DNA of 53,304 nt from a virus: the IMG/VR virus record IMGVR_UViG_3300037606_000271, positions 1 to 53,304 of that record. One strand, given 5' to 3'. Positions 1 to 6,541 of the stretch are shown here, piece after piece (within the stretch, counting starts at the first letter, position 1; the number at the start of each line of letters is the position of its first letter). Position numbers and translations under genes: made by a program. The notes below the pieces were generated by a model. That model did no database searches and was not told where the DNA came from. It was given only the letters and a program-made list of their open reading frames with translations.

Positions 1-1
1 C

Positions 2-256
2 TACAAAGTAGATGAGTTTGGCAGCATTTATTTTCATGGCAAGAAAATAGTAAATTGTAGACGATTACATAATGGAAACGATCCTACATTTCAGCCTTGG
101 TTGGATGTAGAAAAGCGTTCTTTGCTTACTATGATTCATCAGAATAAAGTTCACGACCAAACCAGTTTGCAAAAGCTGGTAAACGACGTACAATACTTTT
201 TTCACAGACCAAAAGCTGCAATTCTAAGCAAAGCTTATAACTTGCTAAAAAAATAA
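2..256 (+). CDS. Hypothetical protein, 5'-truncated by the window edge
   Basis: An open frame enters from the left edge and ends at TAA 254-256, giving 84 visible residues with no start codon in view that must be the true start. The visible part is basic and mixed, with aromatic clusters (SIYFHGKK near the start, YFFHRPK near the end), and shows no catalytic motif I recognise. It is followed by a 15-pair hairpin that probably ends the transcript or protects its 3' end. Function is unknown. Confidence 0.6.
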   Translation, partial: YKVDEFGSIYFHGKKIVNCRRLHNGNDPTFQPWLDVEKRSLLTMIHQNKVHDQTSLQKLVNDVQYFFHRPKAAILSKAYNLLKK

Positions 257-262
257 CAATTT

Positions 263-298
263 CACTCAGGTTATCTTAAATCCAAGGTAACCTGAGTG
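263..298 (+). terminator. Hairpin after the first gene, possible terminator
   Basis: CACTCAGGTTA (263-273) pairs with TAACCTGAGTG (288-298), and the stem continues inward through TCTT/AAGG with one G-U pair around a 6-nt loop. It lies 7 nt after the stop at 256 and 18 nt before the next start. There is no T-run after it, so it may be an RNA-processing or mRNA-stabilising stem rather than a canonical terminator. Confidence 0.5.
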
Positions 299-315
299 AC
301 TCTTAAAAATTACAC

Positions 316-540
316 ATGGGAAAATCATACAGAAAACCTTACGCTAGTGTGCCTAAAAAGAAAGACAAGGTAATGATGCATAAAAAAGAAAGAGCTATGG
401 TAAAATCAGCTATGTCAACTGATAACTATGATGAAATAGTTTTACCTGAAAAAGTGTGTCAAGTAACAGATATTTGGTCTTTTAATCAAGATGGTAACTC
501 TAAATACACACCAAATAATGCAAAATTAAAAAGAAAATGA
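316..540 (+). CDS. Small basic hypothetical protein (74 aa)
   Basis: A complete frame from ATG 316 follows the hairpin at 263-298. The first 30 residues are very lysine/arginine rich (GKSYRKPYASVPKKKDK), followed by a short acidic stretch and an aromatic segment (DIWSFNQDG). The basic N-terminus would suit nucleic-acid or membrane-surface binding, but that is inference. Its stop codon overlaps the next start in an ATGA arrangement at 537-540, so translation of the two is probably coupled. I recognise no domain. Confidence 0.6.
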   Translation: MGKSYRKPYASVPKKKDKVMMHKKERAMVKSAMSTDNYDEIVLPEKVCQVTDIWSFNQDGNSKYTPNNAKLKRK

Positions 541-944
541 CAGATTACCAAAAAGGTGAAAGAGTAGGTAAAATAGTCTTTAAGAAATCACCTACTCTCA
601 TAATTGACTTCATAAAATCTAATAATGTTTTATTCATTCCTAAGTATCAAGATGAATACACTAGAGTAGAAAGAACTCTAAAACACCATATTGATAATTG
701 TGAATATTCAAAATATTTTAATTTAAGATATTTACCTTTACGTAAAAAAATACAGAAATTCTATTTACCTGAAACATTCAGGTATAAGACTTTTTCTAAA
801 ATTAAAAATATAAATGAATTTAAAGAAGGTCTTTCTGTTGCCTTGTTTGATTCAGATGGTTGTCACTACAACCACATAAAAGAAAAGATTAAAATCAACA
901 CGTCATTAAATTATTCAATCATCACTTTAATTCTAAGTGATTAA
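537..944 (+). CDS. Hypothetical protein (135 aa)
   Basis: Starts inside the stop of the preceding gene (ATGA at 537-540), which supports this start and indicates a shared transcript. The product is basic and rich in Lys, Tyr and Ile, with no membrane segment and no Cys/His cluster. The middle section (residues about 40-80) is aromatic and basic. I do not recognise a family; it is typical of the short orphan early genes of large phages. Confidence 0.6.
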   Translation: MTDYQKGERVGKIVFKKSPTLIIDFIKSNNVLFIPKYQDEYTRVERTLKHHIDNCEYSKYFNLRYLPLRKKIQKFYLPETFRYKTFSKIKNINEFKEGLSVALFDSDGCHYNHIKEKIKINTSLNYSIITLILSD

Positions 945-955
945 ACTTTAACATT

Positions 956-1078
956 ATGTGGTTTAAATTAGTAACCATTGGTTGGGTATATTACTCTGAG
1001 CGTCATCCGCACAGGTACCCAACATATTTCATCACTTGCCTTACTCCCGAAGAGTATAAGGAATCAAAAAAGAAATAA
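956..1078 (+). CDS. Very small hypothetical protein (40 aa)
   Basis: ATG 956 to TAA 1076-1078 fills the space between the genes ending at 944 and starting at 1081, with gaps of 11 and 2 nt. The peptide begins MWFKLVTIGWVYYSERHPH and ends with ESKKK, so it is strongly aromatic at the front and charged at the end. The tight packing and full use of the gap favour a real gene. Function is unknown. Confidence 0.5.
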   Translation: MWFKLVTIGWVYYSERHPHRYPTYFITCLTPEEYKESKKK

Positions 1079-1080
1079 TT

Positions 1081-1275
1081 ATGTATAATTTCTACGGACA
1101 ACTTAAAGTCCACAAAATCAATGGTTTAACCAGTGAAGTTCTTATACATGAAACTGGAGAACACGAATCATGTGTAAACCCAGAGAACCTGGAAGAAGGA
1201 GATGTCATTGACTGGCATTTCAACAAAGATGCAGAGTGGGTAACTGAATTTATAGTTGCACACTCTTTTGGATAA
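1081..1275 (+). CDS. Small acidic hypothetical protein (64 aa)
   Basis: ATG 1081 lies 2 nt after the previous stop. The product is acidic, with a compact beta-rich look: NLEEGDVIDWHF in the second half resembles turn-strand patterns of small barrel folds, but no family can be named. It is the last gene before the tRNA. A frame on the opposite strand here is only its shadow, because spacing and direction match the plus-strand operon. Confidence 0.55.
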   Translation: MYNFYGQLKVHKINGLTSEVLIHETGEHESCVNPENLEEGDVIDWHFNKDAEWVTEFIVAHSFG

Positions 1276-1282
1276 CTTAAAG

Positions 1283-1299
1283 GCTGAGTAGTTCTCAGC
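1283..1299 (+). other. Hairpin just upstream of the tRNA gene
   Basis: GCTGAG (1283-1288) and CTCAGC (1294-1299) form a perfect 6-bp stem with a 5-nt loop, ending 5 nt before the mature tRNA 5' end. It could be a processing landmark or a weak attenuator between the upstream gene and the tRNA. There is no T-run. Confidence 0.35.
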
Positions 1300-1304
1300 A
1301 ATAC

Positions 1305-1377
1305 GGGGGTGTCATACTAACGGATAAGTAGAATGACTTCTAATCATTAAATCAGGGTTCGATTCCCTGCACCCCTA
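1305..1377 (+). tRNA. tRNA-Arg (anticodon TCT)
   Basis: All four arms can be drawn. The acceptor GGGGGTG (1305-1311) pairs with CACCCCT (1370-1376) with a terminal G-U. The anticodon stem AATGA/TCATT flanks the loop CTTCTAA, giving anticodon TCT at 1339-1341. The T arm is CAGGG-TTCGATT-CCCTG and the discriminator is A1377. The D stem is short (TAC/GTA) with GG in the loop. CCA is not encoded. It decodes AGA, which is the favoured arginine codon in this AT-rich window, so it probably supports late-gene translation. Confidence 0.92.
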
Positions 1378-1387
1378 CAAGCAATAA

Positions 1388-1411
1388 AACTGTAGTAATT
1401 TCATTACAGTT
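1388..1411 (+). terminator. Hairpin just downstream of the tRNA
   Basis: AACTGTAGT (1388-1396) pairs with ATTACAGTT (1403-1411), 9 pairs with one G-U and loop AATTTC, beginning 11 nt after the tRNA 3' end. No T-run follows, so a processing or 3'-end stem is as likely as a terminator. Its ATTACAG arm recurs in the palindrome at 2541-2556. Confidence 0.4.
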
Positions 1412-1434
1412 CAATCTTCATTAAAACAAGTAAA

Positions 1435-1818
1435 ATGATTAATTTACCTTTTGATCACACCGGATATAACATTGTCACTGGTAACGGCATCGGCTATGAA
1501 CCAATATCAAACACTTTAATAATGGTTAGTATCAAAGCTGAAGTTAAAGTTGAACTTATTTCCCCAAAGCTTCAAGCAAGACTTAATTTCATTAAAAGTG
1601 AAAACAGGAAAAGCAAGCAACGGGCGGAAATAAAGAAGCAAAAAGCTTTTTTTCAAACGCTAAAAGAAGTGGATAAGTTTGACTTTACAATGAGCTATGC
1701 TCAATGGCATAAGTTTATTGCAAGTCCTAAGTTTCATTTAATTATTCTTGGAAAAGTCTCAATTGTTCCTGGAACAGTAGGTCCCCAAGTAGCAATTCGT
1801 GAAAATTATGACATCTGA
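1435..1818 (+). CDS. Hypothetical protein (127 aa)
   Basis: The first gene after the tRNA. The product has a hydrophobic N-terminal third, a strongly basic helix around residues 55-75 (SENRKSKQRAEIKKQ), and a C-terminal hydrophobic stretch (FHLIILGKVSIVPGTVG). The basic central helix could contact nucleic acid, which is inference only. The last 11 nt overlap the next small gene, so the two are probably translated together. No family recognised. Confidence 0.55.
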   Translation: MINLPFDHTGYNIVTGNGIGYEPISNTLIMVSIKAEVKVELISPKLQARLNFIKSENRKSKQRAEIKKQKAFFQTLKEVDKFDFTMSYAQWHKFIASPKFHLIILGKVSIVPGTVGPQVAIRENYDI

Positions 1819-1930
1819 AGAAAAAAAATGTGTTTTGTGCAAACTCAAAACGGTTGATCCATGTAATACTATTGGAGATGCTAAGTATTGTTGGGCAAGA
1901 CATATTAATCCTAAAAAGATTGCAACCTGA
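1808..1930 (+). CDS. Small cysteine-rich, probable zinc-binding protein (40 aa)
   Basis: ATG 1808 overlaps the previous gene by 11 nt and ends at TGA 1928-1930, followed 19 nt later by a hairpin. The 40-residue product has C8-x2-C11 and further cysteines at 19 and 28, with His32, a spacing compatible with one zinc site. Small zinc-knuckle proteins are common among phage early genes, but which target this one binds cannot be said. Confidence 0.5.
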   Translation: MTSEEKKCVLCKLKTVDPCNTIGDAKYCWARHINPKKIAT

Positions 1931-1949
1931 GAAATCAGGATTTTTGTAG

Positions 1950-1983
1950 GTGGAGAGGTAATTGAGCCTCTCCACTATTATTT
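1950..1983 (+). terminator. Probable rho-independent terminator
   Basis: GTGGAGAGG (1950-1958) and CCTCTCCAC (1967-1975) form a perfect 9-bp GC-rich stem with an 8-nt loop, followed by TATTATTT. It sits after the small zinc-protein gene and would end the transcript that begins upstream of the tRNA. Confidence 0.65.
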
Positions 1984-1996
1984 AAATTAACCAAAA

Positions 1997-2167
1997 ATGA
2001 GATTAACAAAAAAACCAAACATTGCCGACTACAACATGACTTTAGTCGGCACAACATACTTTGACAGTTATCCTGGTAATCCAAAAGATTCAGTGCATTA
2101 CATTGATGCTAAAGATGTAAACAAAGAAGGATATTTTTTGTTAATCAATTTAAAAACAATAAAATGA
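1997..2167 (+). CDS. Small hypothetical protein (56 aa)
   Basis: ATG 1997 to TGA 2165-2167, beginning about 20 nt after the terminator hairpin and overlapping the next start as ATGA. The product (MRLTKKPNIADYNMTLVGTT at the start) is of mixed charge with many Asp and Tyr residues, and has no membrane segment or recognisable motif. Tight coupling with the downstream membrane protein suggests a related role, which is inference. Confidence 0.5.
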   Translation: MRLTKKPNIADYNMTLVGTTYFDSYPGNPKDSVHYIDAKDVNKEGYFLLINLKTIK

Positions 2168-2391
2168 TATTTGTAATCATCTCTGTTGTGTGGATTTTAA
2201 TCTACACATATAAGTCCATGTTGAAGTGGCAAAAAGAAGGAATTGACTCTATTAAAACTAAACCCTTTCCGGGAGTTAGTGATGCGCAAGCACAAAGAGA
2301 GTTTATGGCTAAAGTAGGCAATAAATTTAAAAACGAAAATCCTGAAGGTGGTAACTACATAGGTATTCCACCTAAAGGCAAAGATAGTTAA
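2164..2391 (+). CDS. Small single-span membrane protein (75 aa)
   Basis: Residues 2-17 (IFVIISVVWILIYTYK) form one N-terminal transmembrane helix, followed by a hydrophilic cytoplasmic or periplasmic tail of about 57 residues rich in Lys, Gly and Pro. The start overlaps the preceding stop (ATGA at 2164-2167). A holin-like or superinfection-exclusion role would fit the size and topology, but nothing in the tail decides it. Confidence 0.55.
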   Translation: MIFVIISVVWILIYTYKSMLKWQKEGIDSIKTKPFPGVSDAQAQREFMAKVGNKFKNENPEGGNYIGIPPKGKDS

Positions 2392-2598
2392 CTCCTCGTT
2401 ATAGATAAGAGGTACATAAAGTGCTTCCCTATGCTGTATGGCGGGGAAGAGAGACAGGTAACTACGTAATGGAAAGATGTATAACTTAAGCTTGGTTGTA
2501 TGTCATGTAAGTCTCTAATTACCCCTGCTAATCTAAGGTTCTGTAATGCATTACAGATTGTCTCGTCACTTTTTAATTTAAACTAAATCAAATAACTA
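2392..2598 (+). other. Gene-free leader region with several complementary segments
   Basis: These 207 nt hold no convincing gene. They hold a 16-nt perfect palindrome, CTGTAATGCATTACAG (2541-2556). Pairable segments also occur: CTTCCC (2424-2429) with GGGAAG (2444-2449), GAGAC (2451-2455) with GTCTC (2511-2515), GGGG (2443-2446) with CCCC (2522-2525), and a small stem at about 2394-2412. Some pairings exclude others. The region precedes the membrane operon at 2599, so it may be a structured leader, an operator region or a small RNA. Confidence 0.35.
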
Positions 2599-3066
2599 AT
2601 GAGAGAATTTTTTAACAAATATTTAGAAGGTCAAACTAAAGCAGTTTTATCTTTTGTTGTAACGCTCCTTTTCCTTATAGTACTCATTACACGGTGCTCT
2701 GGAGATGAAGTTGTTGAACCAGTTATCTATGATTTACCTCAAGAAATGGTTCAGAATCCAGTCAACCCTATTTCTAACAAGACTTCTAAGAGTATTAAAA
2801 AGGTTGACCTGAAAGATAGTGGTCAAATTCTTTATGATGCTTTAGAAGTCTCTACACGGAACTATTTAGCCAAACTAGTACCTTCTGATGTCTTGGATAA
2901 TTACGAATTTGATAAAGACGGCAAATTGCGCTTGTCTATATCAGAATTATTTAGATTAACAGAAGAATCTATTATTAACCAATACAAAAATCGAATTGTA
3001 AATCCAGTTACTCTTGACACAATTAGTCAAGATACATTGGATATTAGATCTCTTCTTCAACAGTAA
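2599..3066 (+). CDS. Single-span membrane-anchored hypothetical protein (155 aa)
   Basis: Residues 16-34 (AVLSFVVTLLFLIVLITRC) form one transmembrane segment ending in a Cys. Because the -3 to -1 residues are ITR, this is a poor lipobox, so a plain anchor is more likely than a lipoprotein. The remaining 120 residues are hydrophilic, with acidic and basic alternation and no catalytic motif. It is the first gene of a three-gene membrane set (2599, 3072, 4107) spaced by 5 and 6 nt and ended by the terminator at 4821. Function unknown. Confidence 0.6.
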   Translation: MREFFNKYLEGQTKAVLSFVVTLLFLIVLITRCSGDEVVEPVIYDLPQEMVQNPVNPISNKTSKSIKKVDLKDSGQILYDALEVSTRNYLAKLVPSDVLDNYEFDKDGKLRLSISELFRLTEESIINQYKNRIVNPVTLDTISQDTLDIRSLLQQ

Positions 3067-3071
3067 TTACC

Positions 3072-4100
3072 ATGGAATTTGATATGTCAGACATCTTTTC
3101 CCCCCTAATAGCTTTAGGGTTACTTGTCTTTCTAATATTTGTAATCTACGTGATTATGAAGAGGGAAGATGATGTAGGCGAAGAGGTTACAAAAAAGATA
3201 GGTAATCAATCTCTCTTCCTATTAGAGATTTTGCTTATCATCATGAATGGAGCAGAAATGCTTACAGCTGCTGGTATTGCTGCTGTGAGTACAGCATTTG
3301 AGATTAGCTATTCAGCAAGATTAATTCTTCATGCTGTTTTTGCCTTAGTTTCTGTGCTTGGTGGTTTTGCTCTTTCAAGACAACTTAAAGAAGCTTTTGT
3401 TCACTGGAAACAACCAGTACAATGGGTTCAAGCTTTCTTTTCATTATGCCTTGTTGTTGGTGGACCCTTAGCTAACCTTTTTGTCATGGCGTATAGCATG
3501 AATCAGCTCTCTGCTCTAAGAGGTTATGCTTCAATAGGAACAGGTAGATTTTACACAGATGGTGTAGAAATCATGACTATGAAATATGTTGGACTATTGG
3601 AAAACGTTAATAACAACGTTTTAGATCCAACTTTATTTACTACTCTTATGATTACAATTTTTCATTGCTTTCTTGTTCTTGTCATTTCGGTTATCGCTTA
3701 TGACAAGGTATATGGAAGTTCTGATGTTGTAGTAAAAGTAGAAAATAAAAAAGCAACACCCAAGGTAAAAGATGCAGAGGTTGTTGAAGAAGTTAATGAT
3801 GCAAAAGACAAGAAATCTGATAAAAAACTTGATTACAGAAGTGAATCATTGGATTTAATGTCATTTGCATTAGGGGGAGAACCTAAACCTTTTCAAATAA
3901 ATGGTTTAGTAGTTGGTACTTCAACTCCAGACAACATTAAAGGATGGATTGTCAATGTATCTACTGACTATAAAAAAGCCATTGAAATTCAAAAAATGGC
4001 TGTTGAAAGTGCCAATCAAGCAACTATTCAAAGGGCAAATGAGCACGTTGAAAAACAAGTAGAAAAATTCAAGAAGATTTTAAGTGAAATTGATAAATAA
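3072..4100 (+). CDS. Five-span integral membrane protein (342 aa)
   Basis: Five hydrophobic segments can be read at about residues 10-28, 48-76, 84-104, 120-141 and 190-212, followed by a hydrophilic C-terminal domain of about 130 residues with a lysine/glutamate-rich linker (around 220-260) and a helical, coiled-coil-like end. Two charged inter-helix loops occur after spans 1 and 3. This is far larger than a normal holin. It lies between a single-span protein and a soluble protein and probably forms a complex with them in the host inner membrane, perhaps for exclusion or envelope takeover; that is inference. No named family recognised. Confidence 0.6.
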   Translation: MEFDMSDIFSPLIALGLLVFLIFVIYVIMKREDDVGEEVTKKIGNQSLFLLEILLIIMNGAEMLTAAGIAAVSTAFEISYSARLILHAVFALVSVLGGFALSRQLKEAFVHWKQPVQWVQAFFSLCLVVGGPLANLFVMAYSMNQLSALRGYASIGTGRFYTDGVEIMTMKYVGLLENVNNNVLDPTLFTTLMITIFHCFLVLVISVIAYDKVYGSSDVVVKVENKKATPKVKDAEVVEEVNDAKDKKSDKKLDYRSESLDLMSFALGGEPKPFQINGLVVGTSTPDNIKGWIVNVSTDYKKAIEIQKMAVESANQATIQRANEHVEKQVEKFKKILSEIDK

Positions 4101-4106
4101 TTGATT

Positions 4107-4811
4107 ATGAATATTAAGGAAAAGAACGTAATAATGACAAGATTTCGCATCTTGTTAGCAGCAGTAAATTCCAAGACAGTAATGCCTGATCAGGAAAAAG
4201 AAAGTATTGTAAATCTTGTTACCAACATGGTTAAAGATTACCCATTCATTGCAGAAGAGTATTCTTCGGAATACAAAATTGTAAATGGTCAAATAGCTGA
4301 AGATGGTCATCTGATGAGCATTGTTCACAAGTACTGGAACGCTGCTTTTAGTGGCGTAATCAACGTCCCTGTAAGGACGTATAAATCACCAGAGGCTTTG
4401 ATTGAGTGGGTTCTCACTGACCGTAATTGGACTCCTGAAGATCGTTGGACCATGTTAACAACATGTGCTAACTTCATGCTTTATAATCGTAACTATGAAG
4501 TATCAGATGATTCACCTGCGCAAACAAAAGCACTTGGCTCAATTAGAGAAATCTACGAGATGTTGCTGCAAACAAAAGGTGCAGAAAATGCAATGACCAT
4601 TAATGGACTTTGGAAACATGTAAACATGTATCTACAGTTTGCTTTTGATCATAAAGTTTACAATGGTATAGACCAAGAAGTGGTAAATGCTATTATATTG
4701 ATCGAGAAAATACACCCTTTAATGAGTAAAGCTTATTGGGACAACCAAGCTCTTATCTCTTCAGAAGAAGAGATTAAAGAAGTCATTGAGAATGACACCC
4801 TAGAAGAATAA
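4107..4811 (+). CDS. Soluble hypothetical protein of the membrane operon (234 aa)
   Basis: The frame is open from TTG 4101, but ATG 4107 is the more likely start. The product is mostly helical in appearance and acidic at its C-terminus (SSEEEIKEVIENDTLEE), with a tryptophan-rich centre (ALIEWVLTDRNWTPEDRW). No membrane segment and no catalytic signature are visible. It follows the five-span protein by 6 nt and precedes a strong terminator, so it is the last gene of that operon and may be a cytoplasmic partner. Function unknown. Confidence 0.6.
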   Translation: MNIKEKNVIMTRFRILLAAVNSKTVMPDQEKESIVNLVTNMVKDYPFIAEEYSSEYKIVNGQIAEDGHLMSIVHKYWNAAFSGVINVPVRTYKSPEALIEWVLTDRNWTPEDRWTMLTTCANFMLYNRNYEVSDDSPAQTKALGSIREIYEMLLQTKGAENAMTINGLWKHVNMYLQFAFDHKVYNGIDQEVVNAIILIEKIHPLMSKAYWDNQALISSEEEIKEVIENDTLEE

Positions 4812-4820
4812 AATCTTCGT

Positions 4821-4860
4821 CTCCCCCACTTACAAAACTATAGAGTGGGGGAGTATTTTT
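4821..4860 (+). terminator. Strong rho-independent terminator
   Basis: CTCCCCCACT (4821-4830) pairs perfectly with AGTGGGGGAG (4844-4853), followed by TATTTTT. It lies 10 nt after the 234-aa gene and just before the lysin gene, separating the membrane operon from the replication block. Confidence 0.88.
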
Positions 4861-4863
4861 ACC

Positions 4864-5424
4864 ATGAAAAACATAATAATATCACTAATAACAATTATAA
4901 CGTTGGCAGGGTCATCAGAAGACAATGATACCTATTTAGCTACGTTACCTCAAATTACAGTTACGGCTGAAATTTTACATGACTATGTCCCAAAAAGACA
5001 TAAGAACAGAAAAGAATTTACAAAGATCAATCAACCAATTATTGACTATGTATCAAAATACACATGGATGTCACCAGCCCAAGTTTACGCTTTACTAATA
5101 ATGGAGCAAGGGTCTGGTAGTAAATTATTAACTGTACATAACAATCCATTTAATATTACATTAGGCGCATCTAAAATGAACAGCGTAAAAGCTGACACTT
5201 GGGAATATTCTATTGACAATAGAACAACAGGTACTTTTAGAAGTTATACAACAATTAAAAAAGGTTTAGACGATGCCATTAAACTTATAAATGGCAGGTA
5301 TAATCGTGAACCAACAGATAATGAAACAGCTTGTAAGCATATTTATAAAAAGGGTTGGCATACTGATCCTAATGTAAAAGCAAGAATAATCTTAAGTAAT
5401 AAATATGACAACTTAAATGTGTAA
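4864..5424 (+). CDS. Secreted glucosaminidase-type peptidoglycan hydrolase (endolysin)
   Basis: The 186-aa product starts with a short Lys plus hydrophobic signal-like segment (MKNIIISLITIITLAGSS). It is followed by a glucosaminidase-like domain of the lysozyme-fold GH73/FlgJ group. The probable catalytic glutamate is E81 in IMEQGSGSKLLT, followed by the family's conserved NNPFNI (93-98) and a later TFRSYTTIKKGLDDAI segment. It should cleave the glycan backbone of host peptidoglycan after export, so lysis may not need a classical holin. It begins 3 nt after a terminator and is followed 13 nt later by the DNA polymerase gene, an unusual place for a lysis gene. The family call is good; whether it acts in lysis or entry is inference. 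Confidence 0.75.
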   Translation: MKNIIISLITIITLAGSSEDNDTYLATLPQITVTAEILHDYVPKRHKNRKEFTKINQPIIDYVSKYTWMSPAQVYALLIMEQGSGSKLLTVHNNPFNITLGASKMNSVKADTWEYSIDNRTTGTFRSYTTIKKGLDDAIKLINGRYNREPTDNETACKHIYKKGWHTDPNVKARIILSNKYDNLNV

Positions 5425-5437
5425 AATATGAAGGGAT

Positions 5438-6541
5438 ATGAAAGAGTATGAAAAAACATTACAGGTTTATGATATTGAAGTTTTTAAAAATGTTTTTCTT
5501 TGGGGTGCAGTTGACATTAAAACAGAAGAAATAAAAATATTTGAAATAAGTAAATGGGTAAATAATAGTAGTTCCTTATACAAACATTTGACTAAAAAAA
5601 CTAAAGGGTTAATTGGTTTTAACAACATAAGCTATGATAATCCTTTGACAAATTTCTTCTTAGCTACAAGAACTACTAATAACCTAAGATACTATGAATT
5701 GTCAAAAAAGTTAATTGAAAATAACAACACATCTTCTATTGAATTTATCCCTCAACTTGATATTTATAAAATTAATCATTGGGATAACAAAGGAGTCTCC
5801 CTAAAGAAATGTGGAGCTAGATTAAACTTTCCTGTTATTGCAGATTTACCTTATAAATATGACGCTGAATTGTCTTTACATCAAGTTAAAAGATTAAGAG
5901 AATATTTAGTAAATGATTTACAAATTACTCTTAAACTTTATAAACTATATGATGAAAAGTATTATTTGAGAAATGTTATACATAAAGAATACGGTTTATT
6001 GTGTCATAATTGGTCAGATTCCAAGATTGGAGAAGAACTGGTCTTAAAGTTATATTGTGACATAACAGGGAATAACCCTGATCATATTAGATCTTTAAGA
6101 ACACCTAGAAATTCTATTAAAGTTAAAGACATTCTTTTTGATTATATTAAATTCAAAGACCCTCTGTTAAAAGAGCAGTTTAATAATATTAAAAAAGAAG
6201 TTATAAGTAATACTAAAGGTGGTTTTAAATATGTGTTTAATTACGGTGGTATAGAAACACATTTAGCTCAAGGTGGCATTCATGCTTGTGCCCCTGGCAT
6301 ATATAAAAGTAATGATACCCATTTTATTATAGACATAGATATTGAATCAATGTACCCAAGTGTAATGATTAGTAATGAATTACACCCAAAGCATTTAGGA
6401 AAAATCTTTTGTGATGTATTAAAAGATAGTATAGTTGGCCCTAGAAATAAGATTCATAAAATTAAAAGCAAAGATAAAAGTTTACATTATACTCAACGTA
6501 GACGGCATGTTGCTTTTTCTGACGGATTAAAATTAGCGGGT
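5438..6541 (+). CDS. DNA polymerase family B, exon 1 (3'-5' exonuclease and motif A)
   Basis: First of three exons (5438-6541, 7629-7909, 8833-9337), which join to a 629-residue replicative polymerase. Exon 1 gives residues 1-368. Exonuclease motifs are visible: Exo I D12-x-E14 (YDIEVF), Exo II N62...D67 (GFNNISYDNP), and Exo III Y156-x3-D160. Polymerase motif A is D301-IESMYPS. The exon ends after LKLAG (GGT, last base T6541), exactly where motif B should read LKLAG-NSVYGKSG, and exon 2 supplies the rest in frame. Read without splicing, the frame continues only six codons to TAA 6557-6559. The protein is short for family B, as expected for a compact phage enzyme. It is the central enzyme of phage DNA replication. 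Confidence 0.88.

Noticed and set aside
2421-2500. A second tRNA or tRNA-like element in the 2392-2598 region
   Set aside because: No T-arm GTTCGA-type sequence and no four-arm fold can be drawn; only isolated stems pair.
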